Assembly (NCBI GenBank): GCA_045530865.1
Contig: JAZSCX010000128.1
Coordinates: forward strand, 1 to 12,600
Direction of reading: 5' to 3'
Origin: Avoscillospira sp045530865
GTDB taxonomy: Bacteria > Bacillota > Clostridia > Oscillospirales > Oscillospiraceae
Length of the DNA stretch: 12,600 nucleotides
The notes below the pieces were generated by a model that saw nothing but the letters and a program-made list of their open reading frames with translations, ran no database searches and was not told where the DNA came from. Of this stretch, positions 1 through 7,571 are shown in pieces. Positions within the stretch are counted from its first letter, which is position 1, and every line of letters begins with the position of its first letter. A program made the position numbers and the translations under genes.

Positions 1-1443
1 GAGAACATGGGCGCTCAGATGGTCAAGGAAGTTTCCACCAAGACCAACGACGTGGCCGGTGACGGCACCACCACCGCAACCCTGCTGGCTCAGGCTATCA
101 TCCGTGAAGGCATGAAGAACCTGGTGGCAGGCGCAAACCCCGTTGTCATGAACAAGGGTATGGCTAAGGCTACCAAGGTCGCTGTTGCTACCATCCAGAA
201 GAACTCCCAGCCTGTCAAGGGCAGCGAGGACATCGCCCGTGTCGGCACTGTCTCCTCCGGCGATGCCGAGATCGGCAAGCTGATCGCTGAGGCGATGGAG
301 AAGGTTTCCGCAGCCGGCGTTATCACCATCGAAGAATCCAAGACCGCCGAGACCAGCCTGGAAGTGGTGGAAGGCATGCAGTTTGACCGCGGCTACATCT
401 CCCCCTACATGGTCACCGACACCGAGAAGATGGAAGCCGTCATCGAAGATCCCTATATCCTGATCACCGACAAGAAGATCGCCTCCATTCAGGAGATCCT
501 GCCCATTCTGGAGCAGCTGATCAAGGCCGGTAAGAAGCCCTTCATCATTGCGGAAGATGTGGAAGGCGACGCTCTGAGCACCATTCTGGTCAACCGTCTG
601 CGCGGCAACTTCACCTGCGTCTGCGTCAAGGCTCCCGGCTTCGGCGACCGCCGCAAGGAAATGCTGAAGGATATCGCCATTCTGACCGGCGGTACCGTCA
701 TCTCCGGCGAACTGAACATGAACCTGCAGGATGTGCAGGTCAGCGATCTGGGCCACGCCCGTCAGATCAAGGTCTCCAAGGAGAACACCGTCATCGTCGA
801 CGGCATGGGCGACCCCGCTGCCATTCAGGCCCGCGTTGGCGAGATCAAGTCCCTGCTGTCCGTGACCACCTCCGAGTATGACAAGGAAAAGCTGCAGGAG
901 CGTCTGGCAAAGCTGTCCGGCGGCGTTGCCGTCATCAAGGTCGGCGCCCAGACCGAAGTCGCCATGAAGGAGCAGAAGCTCCGCGTGGAGGACGCCCTGA
1001 ACGCTACCCGCGCTGCCGTGGAAGAAGGCATCGTGGCCGGCGGCGGCACTGCCTACGTCAATGCCATCCCCGCCGTGGAAAAGCTGATCCTGAAGCTGTC
1101 CGGTGACGAAAAGACCGGTGCCCAGATCATTGCCAAGGCTCTGCAGGCTCCCATCCGCCAGATCGCCGAGAACGCCGGCGTGGACGGCTCTATCGTCTTT
1201 GAGAAGATCCGCTCCAGCAAGAAGGTCGGCTTCGGCTACAATGCCTACACCGAGACCTATGCCGACATGGTTTCCACCGGCATCGTGGGTCCCACCAAGG
1301 TCACCCGCTCCGCACTGGAGAACGCCGCTTCCATCGCATCCTGCGTCCTGACCACCGAGTCACTGGTGGCCGACAAGCCCGATCCCGCAGCTGATGCTGC
1401 CATGGCAGCAGCTGCCGGCGGCATGGGCGGCGGCATGTACTAA
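1..1443 (+). CDS. groL: Chaperonin GroEL (Hsp60), 3' part of the gene
   Basis: GroEL is the ATP-driven cytoplasmic folding chamber that works with the GroES lid. The frame is open from base 1, so the gene starts upstream of the window; alignment by eye with the E. coli protein indicates about 66 residues are missing. Visible hallmarks are ENMGAQMVKEV at the start, the ATP-phosphate loop GDGTTTATLLAQ, the apical-domain stretch KAPGFGDRRKEML, the VEDALNATRAAVEEG segment carrying the catalytic Asp (E. coli D398), the AGGGTAY loop, and the Gly-Met-rich tail ending GGMGGGMY. The ATG at base 7 is an internal Met, not the start. One oddity: the position matching E. coli Asp495, an annotated nucleotide-binding residue, is Gly here (GIVGPTKVTR instead of the usual G-I-x-D-P). 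groES would be expected just upstream, outside the window. A strong terminator follows at once. Identification is certain. Confidence 0.98.
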   Translation, partial: ENMGAQMVKEVSTKTNDVAGDGTTTATLLAQAIIREGMKNLVAGANPVVMNKGMAKATKVAVATIQKNSQPVKGSEDIARVGTVSSGDAEIGKLIAEAMEKVSAAGVITIEESKTAETSLEVVEGMQFDRGYISPYMVTDTEKMEAVIEDPYILITDKKIASIQEILPILEQLIKAGKKPFIIAEDVEGDALSTILVNRLRGNFTCVCVKAPGFGDRRKEMLKDIAILTGGTVISGELNMNLQDVQVSDLGHARQIKVSKENTVIVDGMGDPAAIQARVGEIKSLLSVTTSEYDKEKLQERLAKLSGGVAVIKVGAQTEVAMKEQKLRVEDALNATRAAVEEGIVAGGGTAYVNAIPAVEKLILKLSGDEKTGAQIIAKALQAPIRQIAENAGVDGSIVFEKIRSSKKVGFGYNAYTETYADMVSTGIVGPTKVTRSALENAASIASCVLTTESLVADKPDPAADAAMAAAAGGMGGGMY

Positions 1444-1454
1444 TAGCTTTGATC

Positions 1455-1491
1455 AAAAACAGGTCATCTCTCCGGAGATGACCTGTTTTTT
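1455..1491 (+). terminator. Rho-independent terminator of groEL
   Basis: A perfect 16-bp inverted repeat (1455-1470 with 1475-1490) with a TCCG loop is followed by a run of T. It begins 11 bases after the groEL stop. The left arm starts with five A, so it could also work on the opposite strand. Confidence 0.95.
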
Positions 1492-1573
1492 AGGTAGTGG
1501 TATCGCTGCGCGATGATCGAAATGATTGTTCCACACTTCGTAGGGTGGGCAGATCCCGGCGCGCCGCAAAAGG

Positions 1574-1808
1574 CTCCCCTTGAGTAAACGCTGATTAACT
1601 GGTATGCACCAAAGCTTCTCCTTGAGGAGAAGCTGTCAGCCTCAAGGCTGACTGATGAGGTGTGCGGAGAAATGTTTCGAAATGACAGAGAATTTCGGCA
1701 AATTCGAAACACTTCCACCTCATCCGGCCCTGCGGGCCACCTTCTCCTCAAGGAGAAGGCTTGGGCGCTCCCGCGCCAGTGCGATTTAATCAGTGCTTAC
1801 TTAAGGAG
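1574..1808. repeat. MITE-like compound inverted-repeat element
   Basis: The gene-free stretch between groEL and cca (1444-1866) holds this element. Its outer ends are imperfect inverted repeats: 1580-1598 matches the reverse complement of 1786-1804 at 16 of 19 positions, with an extra CTCC on each outer side. Nested inside (about 1610-1764) is a second palindromic module with four small perfect hairpins: 1614-1633 (8-bp stem, TTGA loop), 1635-1652 (7-bp stem, TCAA loop), 1726-1738 (5-bp stem) and 1740-1759 (8-bp stem, TCAA loop). Longer-range pairings join 1654-1662 with 1716-1724 and 1674-1681 with 1703-1710. No credible ORF lies in it and I see no clear target-site duplication. From memory, hairpin modules of this style recur in gut Oscillospiraceae genomes. 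A non-autonomous mobile element is the best reading; a structured RNA is possible. The rest of the stretch (1492-1573 and 1809-1866) shows only short palindromes, such as 1557-1566 and 1816-1827. Confidence 0.7.
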
Positions 1809-1866
1809 TGTGTGCAGGCAGCTGCCTTCAACCGTTCAGCACCGTAGAGGCGACCACAGGTCTCCC

Positions 1867-3219
1867 CTACTTTTTTCGCGCTTCTGCCAGCACCTGCTTC
1901 AGGGCCTGTTTCTTGGGGATTCCTGCCAGACGGAGCTTATGGGCAAGCTCCAGCAGATCGGAAAACCAGACATCCGGCTGCAGACCGGCTTCGACCAGAT
2001 CCCGCCCCATGACATAAGGCTGCGCCATTATCTCCCGGTAAATGTCCAGCCGCGCAAAGAGAAATCCTTCCCGCGGCACATAGGGATGATCGGAGATCTT
2101 TCCCCGGTTGTCCGCCATGGCAAGGCAGATCAGCGCCTTGGGATCCACCGACCGGTCAAACAGCTTGTTAGTGGCCTTCACCGAAGCCCCCGCTGCCGCC
2201 ATAGCAAAGGGCTTCATGTGGTATTCCGCCAGATTGCACACATATTCCCGCAGCCAATGCTCCCCGGTCAGGCGACTGAGAAAGGCCTCGATCAGCGGCA
2301 GACCCTCCGTTTCATGCCCATAGGCATGGATTTCCCCATCCTGCACCTGCGTGCAGATGGCTTTTCCAAAATCATGGGTCAGCGCCGCCAGCATCAGCCC
2401 CAGCGGGTTTTCCGCCTGCTGCCGCAGTTTTGCCGCCTCATCCAACGCCAGCATGGTGTGGTTCCACACATCCCCTTCTGCGTGGTGACGAACAGGCTGG
2501 GGCACACCAATGAGGGCTTCCAGCTCCGGAAACCATTCCGAAAGCTGCTCCATCTGCCGCAAAACCATAAAAAACACCGACGGCCGCTCTGCTTTCAGCA
2601 GAGCTTTTTTCAGTTCCTCCATGATCCGTTCCCGGGGCAGATGGCGCAGGGTCAATTCTCTGCACAGGGCCACCGTTTCTTCCGCCACAGTCAGATCAAA
2701 CCGGGCCGCAAACTGGGCACCCCGCAGCACCCGCAGGGGATCCTCTCCGAAGGTCTCGCTGCCGACATGGCGCAGAATTTTCCGTTCCAGATCGGCTCTG
2801 CCGCCGAAATGATCCAGAATTTCCCCGGTCAGAATGTCCTGCAGCATGGCATTGACGGTGAAATCCCGCCGCCGTGCTGCCTTTTCCGTGCCGATCATCG
2901 GATCCACGCAGATGGCAAAATCCCGATGGCCCGTACCACGGAGGGTCTCCTTCCGTGGCAGCGCAATGTCGATGTGATAGCCCCGCAGCGCATAGATGCC
3001 GAAGCTCTCGCCGATGGTGATCCGCTCTCCGAGGCTGTCCAGCAAGCTTTCCGTCTGCTGCGGTGTCAGGCCGTGGATCTCCATGTCAATATCCTTGTTT
3101 TCCCGCTGCAGCAGTCCATCCCGGACAAACCCGCCCACAAAATAGGCTCTGCCTCCCTGCTCGGCTGCCAGTCCGGCGATCTGCCGCGCCATATTCAGAT
3201 CCCGTTCAAAATGATCCAT
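1867..3219 (-). CDS. cca: CCA tRNA nucleotidyltransferase with HD domain
   Basis: This enzyme of 450 residues adds or repairs the 3'-CCA end of tRNAs in the cytoplasm, using CTP and ATP. The N-terminal nucleotidyltransferase head has GGFVRDGLL at residues 29-37, the metal-binding pair Asp43/Asp45 in KDIDMEIHG, and a further acidic residue in YHIDIALPRKE. RRRDFTVNAM (116-125) and EDPLRVLRGAQFAARF (about 159-174) are the conserved motifs that bind the incoming nucleotide and link to the neck. The C-terminal half has an HD-type site (HHAEGDVWNHTM, then LTHDFGK), as in class II enzymes that carry a phosphohydrolase domain. The start is ATG at 3219, preceded by AGGAG eight bases upstream. It is transcribed divergently from the Y-family polymerase. 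A bacterial poly(A) polymerase is the main alternative in this superfamily, but a CCA enzyme is more likely for a Firmicute. Stop is TAG. Confidence 0.92.
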   Translation of the reverse strand: MDHFERDLNMARQIAGLAAEQGGRAYFVGGFVRDGLLQRENKDIDMEIHGLTPQQTESLLDSLGERITIGESFGIYALRGYHIDIALPRKETLRGTGHRDFAICVDPMIGTEKAARRRDFTVNAMLQDILTGEILDHFGGRADLERKILRHVGSETFGEDPLRVLRGAQFAARFDLTVAEETVALCRELTLRHLPRERIMEELKKALLKAERPSVFFMVLRQMEQLSEWFPELEALIGVPQPVRHHAEGDVWNHTMLALDEAAKLRQQAENPLGLMLAALTHDFGKAICTQVQDGEIHAYGHETEGLPLIEAFLSRLTGEHWLREYVCNLAEYHMKPFAMAAAGASVKATNKLFDRSVDPKALICLAMADNRGKISDHPYVPREGFLFARLDIYREIMAQPYVMGRDLVEAGLQPDVWFSDLLELAHKLRLAGIPKKQALKQVLAEARKK

Positions 3220-3244
3220 GGGGCTCGCTCCTGCTTTTTTCTTT

Positions 3245-3273
3245 ATGATACTACAAAAGGCCCGAAGTTACAA
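3245..3273 (-). promoter_or_regulatory. Predicted cca promoter
   Basis: Read on the minus strand, TTGTAA (3268-3273) and TATCAT (3245-3250) are 17 bases apart and end 26 bases upstream of the cca start. Both hexamers resemble the housekeeping sigma-factor consensus. Confidence 0.55.
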
Positions 3274-3334
3274 CGAAAGTTTGGTCGCTCTATCCCTTGT
3301 GGGTCATGCTCCCTGTTTTCCCATATCTTGCGGC

Positions 3335-3363
3335 TTGCTTTTTCGATAATTTGTTCGTATAAT
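3335..3363 (+). promoter_or_regulatory. Promoter of the Y-family polymerase operon
   Basis: TTGCTT (3335-3340) and a perfect TATAAT (3358-3363) are separated by exactly 17 bases, 46 bases before the polymerase ATG. The spacer is largely filled by a LexA-like site, so repressor and RNA polymerase would compete directly. Confidence 0.8.
3344..3357 (+). promoter_or_regulatory. LexA-like operator 1 (SOS box)
   Basis: CGATA-ATTT-GTTCG matches the Firmicutes LexA consensus CGAAC-N4-GTTCG at 8 of 10 half-site positions. It lies precisely between the -35 and -10 hexamers. Confidence 0.6.
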
Positions 3364-3377
3364 AAGGATGTAATTAT

Positions 3378-3391
3378 CGAAATTTTGTTCG
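3378..3391 (+). promoter_or_regulatory. LexA-like operator 2 (SOS box)
   Basis: CGAAA-TTTT-GTTCG matches CGAAC-N4-GTTCG at 9 of 10 half-site positions. It sits 14 bases after the -10 hexamer and just before the ribosome binding site. The centre-to-centre distance to operator 1 is 34 bases, about three helical turns, which could permit cooperative repression. Confidence 0.8.
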
Positions 3392-3408
3392 TACTGGAGG
3401 CAGCAGCT

Positions 3409-4902
3409 ATGGATCGTCCCCGGGCGTATATTGCCATTGACCTGAAATCCTTCTATGCCTCCGCAGAGTGCATTGCCCGTGGGCTGGATCCCATGACCAC
3501 CAATCTGGTGGTGGCAGATCCTTCACGGACAGAAAAAACCATCTGCCTTGCCGTGACCCCGGCGCTGAAGGCGCTGGGCATCCCGGGACGGGCACGGTTG
3601 TTTGAAGTGGTGCAGAAGGTGGCGGAAATCAACGCCCTGCGGCGGCAGAAAGCCCCGGGGCGCTGCTTCTCGGGCAGCTCCTGTGATGCGGTCGAACTGC
3701 AAAAAAATCCGGCGCTGTCGCTGGATTATATCGTTGCACCGCCGCAGATGCAGTATTATCTGGAAACCAGCGCCAAAGTCTACGGCATTTATCTGAGATA
3801 CATTGCGCCGGAGGATATGCACATCTACTCCATCGATGAGGTTTTCATCGATGCCACCCCCTATCTGCGCACCTACCGGATGACGCCCCGGCAGCTGGTG
3901 CAGCGGCTGATTCTGGATATTCAGCAATCCACCGGTCTGACCGCCACCGCCGGCATCGGCACCAACCTGTACCTTTGCAAGATTGCGCTGGACATTCTCG
4001 CTAAGCGCGCCAAGCCTGACGAACATGGCATCCGGGCCGCGGAGCTGGATGAGCTGACCTACCGGCAGCGGCTTTGGAACCATGAACCGCTGACGGATTT
4101 CTGGCGCATCGGGCGGGGCTATGCGCGAAGGCTGGCAGCCCACGGCATCTTCACCATGGGCGATATTGCCCGCTGCTCCCTGACCGGCGAGCAAATTCTC
4201 TACAAAATGTTCGGCATCAACGCCGAACTGCTGATCGACCATGCGTGGGGCTGGGAACCCTGCACCATAGCCGACATCAAGGCCTACCGTCCCACCGCCA
4301 CCAGCATCTCCAGCGGACAGGTACTGCACCGGCCCTATGCCCATCCGGAAGCCCGGCTGATCGTGCAGGAAATGACCGATCTTCTGGCACTGGATCTGGT
4401 GCGGAAAGGGCTGGTGACCGATCAGCTGACCCTGACCGTGGGCTATGATATCGAAAATCTCTCCGATCCGGAACGGCGCAGCACCTACACCGGCCCCATT
4501 GTCCGGGATCCCTACGGTCGTCTGATCCCCGCTCATGCCCACGGGACTGCTAATCTGGAACGAAAAACTGCCTCCACCGCCAAAATCATGGAAGCGATGC
4601 TTGCCCTGTTTGACAGGATCACCGATCCGGCCCTGCTGGTGCGGCGGGTCACCCTGAATGCCTGCCGCGTTGCACCAGAGGGTGAATCCGCGGAACCGGT
4701 CTTTCAGCAGCTGGACTTTTTTACCTCCCTGTCCCGCCAGGAGCAGGAGACCGCTGCCCGGGAACGGGAAAAGCGCCGCCAGCAGGTAGAGCTTTCCATC
4801 AAGCGGAAATTCGGAAAAAACGCCATTTTCCGCGGCATGAACCTGAAAGAAGGCGCCACCACACTGGATCGAAACCGCCAGATCGGCGGTCACAAGGCCT
4901 GA
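3409..4902 (+). CDS. Y-family translesion DNA polymerase (UmuC/UvrX/DinB-like)
   Basis: This protein of 497 residues belongs to the error-prone Y-family polymerases, which copy past damaged DNA. The N-terminus carries the first catalytic motif, AYIAIDLKSFYASAE, with Asp11. The second, MHIYSIDEVFID, has the catalytic pair Asp143/Glu144. TATAGIGTNLYLCKIALDILAK matches the palm/thumb region, and the helix-hairpin-helix-type segment (FWRIGRGYARRLAAHGIFTMGDIA) follows. The C-terminal little-finger domain ends in a basic coiled tail (about residues 440-497). The length fits the longer Firmicutes UvrX/UmuC-like group better than E. coli DinB (about 350). The start is ATG at 3409, eight bases after CTGGAGG. 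The frame is open far upstream, but that part is antisense to cca and is not coding. The promoter carries two LexA-like boxes, so SOS induction is expected. The next gene, YolD-like, is 17 bases downstream. The exact subfamily is uncertain. Confidence 0.93.
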   Translation: MDRPRAYIAIDLKSFYASAECIARGLDPMTTNLVVADPSRTEKTICLAVTPALKALGIPGRARLFEVVQKVAEINALRRQKAPGRCFSGSSCDAVELQKNPALSLDYIVAPPQMQYYLETSAKVYGIYLRYIAPEDMHIYSIDEVFIDATPYLRTYRMTPRQLVQRLILDIQQSTGLTATAGIGTNLYLCKIALDILAKRAKPDEHGIRAAELDELTYRQRLWNHEPLTDFWRIGRGYARRLAAHGIFTMGDIARCSLTGEQILYKMFGINAELLIDHAWGWEPCTIADIKAYRPTATSISSGQVLHRPYAHPEARLIVQEMTDLLALDLVRKGLVTDQLTLTVGYDIENLSDPERRSTYTGPIVRDPYGRLIPAHAHGTANLERKTASTAKIMEAMLALFDRITDPALLVRRVTLNACRVAPEGESAEPVFQQLDFFTSLSRQEQETAAREREKRRQQVELSIKRKFGKNAIFRGMNLKEGATTLDRNRQIGGHKA

Positions 4903-4919
4903 CGGCAGAAAGGAATCCC

Positions 4920-5366
4920 ATGCAAACCTATTTCCGTGATCCCCACCGCTACGACGATATGCTGCATCTGCCCCATCATGTGTCTGCCACCCGGCTTCCC
5001 ATGTCCCGGCAGAACCGGGCCGCCCAGTTTGCACCCTTTGACGCCCTTTCCGGCTACGGCGCTGCCATCCGGGAGACTGCCAGAACCACCGAGACCCGCA
5101 CCGAGCTGGATGAAAGCACAAAGCATCGGCTGAACCGGCAGCTGCAGCTGCTTCTGCGCCAAGCCGATGAGCCGGAAGTCACGGTCGCATGGTTCCGCCC
5201 CGACGACCGAAAAGCCGGCGGCGCCCATATCCGCACCACCGGTAGACTTAAAAAGATCGATGTGTTCCGGGGAGTGCTTCTGCTGACAGACGGCACCGAA
5301 ATTCCCATCGAGGATATCTGCCAATTGGAAAGCGACCGGTTCTCCTGTCTGGATGACCTTGCCTGA
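4920..5366 (+). CDS. YolD-like protein, partner of the Y-family polymerase
   Basis: This 148-residue protein matches the YolD-like family, small proteins encoded next to Y-family polymerases in Firmicutes (for example yolD beside uvrX in Bacillus subtilis prophage SPbeta). The signature is SRQNRAAQFAPFDALSGYGA at residues 29-48, typical of the clostridial members, followed by a charged helix (IRETARTTETRTELDESTKHRLNRQL). The C-terminal half, with IRTTGRLKKIDVFRGVLLLTDGTEIPIEDI, looks like a small beta-rich fold. There is no signal peptide or membrane segment. The start is ATG at 4920, after AGAAAGGAA. It lies 17 bases after the polymerase stop, so the two should be co-transcribed under LexA control. 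Its biochemical role is not established; an accessory or regulatory role for the polymerase has been suggested from gene neighbourhood. Confidence 0.88.
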   Translation: MQTYFRDPHRYDDMLHLPHHVSATRLPMSRQNRAAQFAPFDALSGYGAAIRETARTTETRTELDESTKHRLNRQLQLLLRQADEPEVTVAWFRPDDRKAGGAHIRTTGRLKKIDVFRGVLLLTDGTEIPIEDICQLESDRFSCLDDLA

Positions 5367-5398
5367 ATCGCCGTCAGGCGGAACAGGTTTGTCATTGC

Positions 5399-5428
5399 GA
5401 GGCCCCACATCTTCAGGTGGGGTCTAAT
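5399..5428 (+). terminator. Weak terminator-like hairpin after the YolD-like gene
   Basis: GGCCCCAC pairs with GTGGGGTC around an ATCTTCAG loop (5401-5424), followed by a poor T tail (TAATTT). It lies between two convergent genes (YolD-like and the membrane protein) and may stop transcription on the plus strand. A shorter stem (GCCTGA at 5361-5366 with TCAGGC at 5374-5379) overlaps the yolD-like stop codon. Neither has a good T run. Confidence 0.45.
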
Positions 5429-5486
5429 TTCCATTGTTCGGCGGCTGGCCGTAAAGCCGCGGCAATCTCAATCGGATCGTTGTGCT

Positions 5487-6539
5487 CTATAACGTGCGTT
5501 TCCAACGGTTCCATACCAGAAGTGCCATAAACGGCACACTGACATAGCCAAAAAACGGATAGACAATGCTGACCAGATCGCTGAACCCCAGCAAACTCAG
5601 CCCATAGGAGGACAGCAGAAACAGGCACAGCGCCGGTTTCCGCCGTTTCTCCACCAGCGGCACATGAAATGCCGCCTGATTGCACAGGGCGATCACTGTG
5701 GACAGTGCCGCCGCAAACATGCCCAGTCCCATCAGCAGCTTGTACACCAGTCCCAAGGCCGGATGCAGCTGCGCCGCCAGCATGGCAGTGGGCAGCTCCG
5801 CATTTCCGCAGGTCGGCACTACCGCCATGGCAGACAAAATGCAGAACGTCAGCACCAAAAGCAGCGCCACACCCATGGCGAGACCCTTTCGTACCGCACT
5901 GTCATTATTCAGCAGTGGCGCCGTCACCACCAGAATCCCCACGGTGCCAAACAAATTATAGGCCGCATAGGTAATGCCGCTGATCCACCAGTTGGGCAGC
6001 AGCGCAGCCACACTGCCCACCGCCGGGGCAAACCGGAACTCCTGCCGGAACAGAATTGTCACGCCCAGCACCACAGCCAGCGCCGCCGTCACCGGCACCA
6101 GTAGGGAGAACACGGTCAAAATCCCCTTCAGTTCAAACATGGCCGCCGCCAGCACCGTCAGTGTAAATACCAGTCCGCAGACCGCTGCCGATCTGCCGGT
6201 CAGTTCCTGCAGCAGCGCGGCGCCCCCTGCAAGCATGATGACCACAATGCCAAACAGCAGCAGGCACTGCAGCAGATCCACAAACTTCCGCCATCCGGGC
6301 CTAGCGTCCGGAAAAATCAGCAGTCCCACGTCCAGGCTGCCCGTTTTCCGGGCCAGCTGCAGCAGTGCTTCGTCCACTACTACCGCCAGACCCGCCGCCA
6401 GTAGAAATCCCGGCAGACCCATCGCGCCAAAGCAGCCGAAAAACTGCCACAGCTCCTGTCCGGACACAAATCCCGCACCCAGAAACACACCCACAAAGGA
6501 CACCGCCAACTGCAGAGGCGTGATGTTCTTTTTTTTCAT
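5487..6539 (-). CDS. YkvI-type multi-pass membrane protein
   Basis: This protein of 350 residues is mostly hydrophobic, with roughly ten predicted membrane segments by eye. The start, MKKKNITPLQLAVSFVGVFL, runs into GAGFVSGQELWQFFG, a glycine-rich first-helix pattern typical of the YkvI family (COG3949), which is distantly related to amino-acid/sodium symporters of the APC type. The motif NWWISGITYAAYNL in the middle fits the same family. The substrate is unknown. The start is ATG at 6539, preceded by GGAGGT nine bases upstream. The open frame continues further upstream, but that overlaps the araC coding sequence and is not credible. The ATG overlaps the regulator's stop (ATGA), so the two genes are translationally coupled and probably form one transcript. 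The C-terminus is at a TAG at 5487. Inner-membrane transporter is the best guess. Confidence 0.85.
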   Translation of the reverse strand: MKKKNITPLQLAVSFVGVFLGAGFVSGQELWQFFGCFGAMGLPGFLLAAGLAVVVDEALLQLARKTGSLDVGLLIFPDARPGWRKFVDLLQCLLLFGIVVIMLAGGAALLQELTGRSAAVCGLVFTLTVLAAAMFELKGILTVFSLLVPVTAALAVVLGVTILFRQEFRFAPAVGSVAALLPNWWISGITYAAYNLFGTVGILVVTAPLLNNDSAVRKGLAMGVALLLVLTFCILSAMAVVPTCGNAELPTAMLAAQLHPALGLVYKLLMGLGMFAAALSTVIALCNQAAFHVPLVEKRRKPALCLFLLSSYGLSLLGFSDLVSIVYPFFGYVSVPFMALLVWNRWKRTL

Positions 6540-7444
6540 TCCCCCGGTACCTCCGTTTCCATTTCTGCGTCTCTGCACACCTTCCGGTACTGGCCCGGCG
6601 TCATCTGCCGCAGCTCCCGGAACAGTTTGGTAAAGTACGCGCTGCCGGAAAAACCCGTATCCAATGCGATCTCCGTGATGGATCTGTCCGTTGTCCGCAG
6701 CAGTTGCTCCGCTGTCTGCAGCCGGTAATCCAGCAGGTAGGCAAAGGGCGTTTTCCCGATACAGCTCTGAAAACACCGCAGGCATTCCCGCTTGCTCACG
6801 AAGGCAGCAGCGGCGATCTGCTCCAAGGTCAGTTTTTCCCGGTAGCGCGCATGAATAAATTCCAGCATCATCCGGATTCGTTCCTGATTGACCGGCCGCA
6901 GAGCGCCGGTCTGCTGCTCCAGTTCCCGCATTTCCTGCAGTAGAAGCAGCCAGATCTCCGAAAACAGATTGCGGGTCTGAAACTCCCGGAACTCCTGTCC
7001 CTGCACCTCCGATACCTGCCGCAGCAGTTCCAGAAGTGCCCGCTGCCGGCTGTTTTCTCCGACAAACCGGATCAGATCGAACCGCTTGTTCCGAAGCACC
7101 GGCGCCACATATTTTGTATCAAACACGCTCTTGCTGTGGCCGCCCAGCAGCATGGGATGCAGCATATGGGAATCCCACACCACCGTCTCTCCCGGATCGG
7201 CAGGCTCCATAGCATGGAGCACATTGGCATTGAGGAAAAAGCCCTCCCCCGGCTCCATGGTGTACTGCCGTCCGGAAAGGGTCACCCGCAGCCGGCCCTG
7301 CCGGATCAGGCTGAATTCCACCTCTTCGTGCCAGTGCCACGGCACCCGGATGTGCCTGCTGTCGGCACGGTTGAGCACATAGGGGTAGGCCGCCGTAACG
7401 CCCTCCACCTCCTGCATCCGGTTGCTGCCGATGATCAGCTCCAC
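6536..7444 (-). CDS. AraC-family transcriptional regulator with cupin sensor domain
   Basis: A 302-residue DNA-binding regulator. The N-terminal part (about residues 30-85) is a cupin-like sensor fold, seen in HWHEEVEFSLIRQGRLRVTL and the PGEGFFLNANVLHAMEP strand pattern, as in AraC-family proteins that sense sugars or other small ligands. The C-terminal 90 or so residues hold the two helix-turn-helix units: LTLEQIAAAAFVSKRECLRCF and then SITEIALDTGFSGSAYFTKLF, followed by the family signature MTPGQYRK. The start codon is GTG at 7444, chosen because GGAGGG lies six bases upstream and the cupin fold is then complete. It is the first gene of a pair with the membrane protein (ATGA overlap) and divergent from a 30-residue ORF, with a palindromic AT-rich spacer in which it may act. 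The ligand is unknown. Confidence 0.92.
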   Translation of the reverse strand: MELIIGSNRMQEVEGVTAAYPYVLNRADSRHIRVPWHWHEEVEFSLIRQGRLRVTLSGRQYTMEPGEGFFLNANVLHAMEPADPGETVVWDSHMLHPMLLGGHSKSVFDTKYVAPVLRNKRFDLIRFVGENSRQRALLELLRQVSEVQGQEFREFQTRNLFSEIWLLLLQEMRELEQQTGALRPVNQERIRMMLEFIHARYREKLTLEQIAAAAFVSKRECLRCFQSCIGKTPFAYLLDYRLQTAEQLLRTTDRSITEIALDTGFSGSAYFTKLFRELRQMTPGQYRKVCRDAEMETEVPGE

Positions 7445-7472
7445 GTCTATCCCTCCTTTTTGGCGTTATTTT

Positions 7473-7497
7473 TATATTTATAGTCTATATAAATATA
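7473..7497. promoter_or_regulatory. AT-rich palindrome between araC gene and the small ORF
   Basis: TATATTTATA (7473-7482) and TATAAATATA (7488-7497) are perfect inverted copies separated by five bases. The spacer of 127 bases between the divergent genes is strikingly AT-rich against its GC-rich surroundings. For the plus strand a -10-like TATTAT (7516-7521) is present without a recognisable -35, which would suit an activator-dependent promoter. Function as an operator is inferred. Confidence 0.35.
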
Positions 7498-7571
7498 TAA
7501 TTTCCCCGAATTATGTATTATAGTTATATCACAAAGAAAAACCGCTGTAAATAGAAACGGAGGTAATAATT

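Noticed and set aside
1610..1764. Possible CRISPR array because of the repeated short palindromes.
   Set aside because: The hairpins differ in sequence and spacing and there are no regular spacers.
1660..3408. Long in-frame open stretch upstream of the Y-family polymerase that would make a protein of about 1080 residues.
   Set aside because: It starts in the repeat element and is antisense to cca; the promoter, LexA boxes, ribosome binding site and first catalytic motif all place the start at 3409.
3523..5121. A 532-codon minus-strand open frame.
   Set aside because: It lies opposite the polymerase and YolD-like genes and is Gly/Gln-rich low-meaning sequence, as expected of a GC-rich shadow frame.
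6540..6785. N-terminal extension of the YkvI-type protein.
   Set aside because: It overlaps the C-terminal DNA-binding domain of the AraC regulator; the ATG at 6539 has a good ribosome binding site and begins the first membrane segment.
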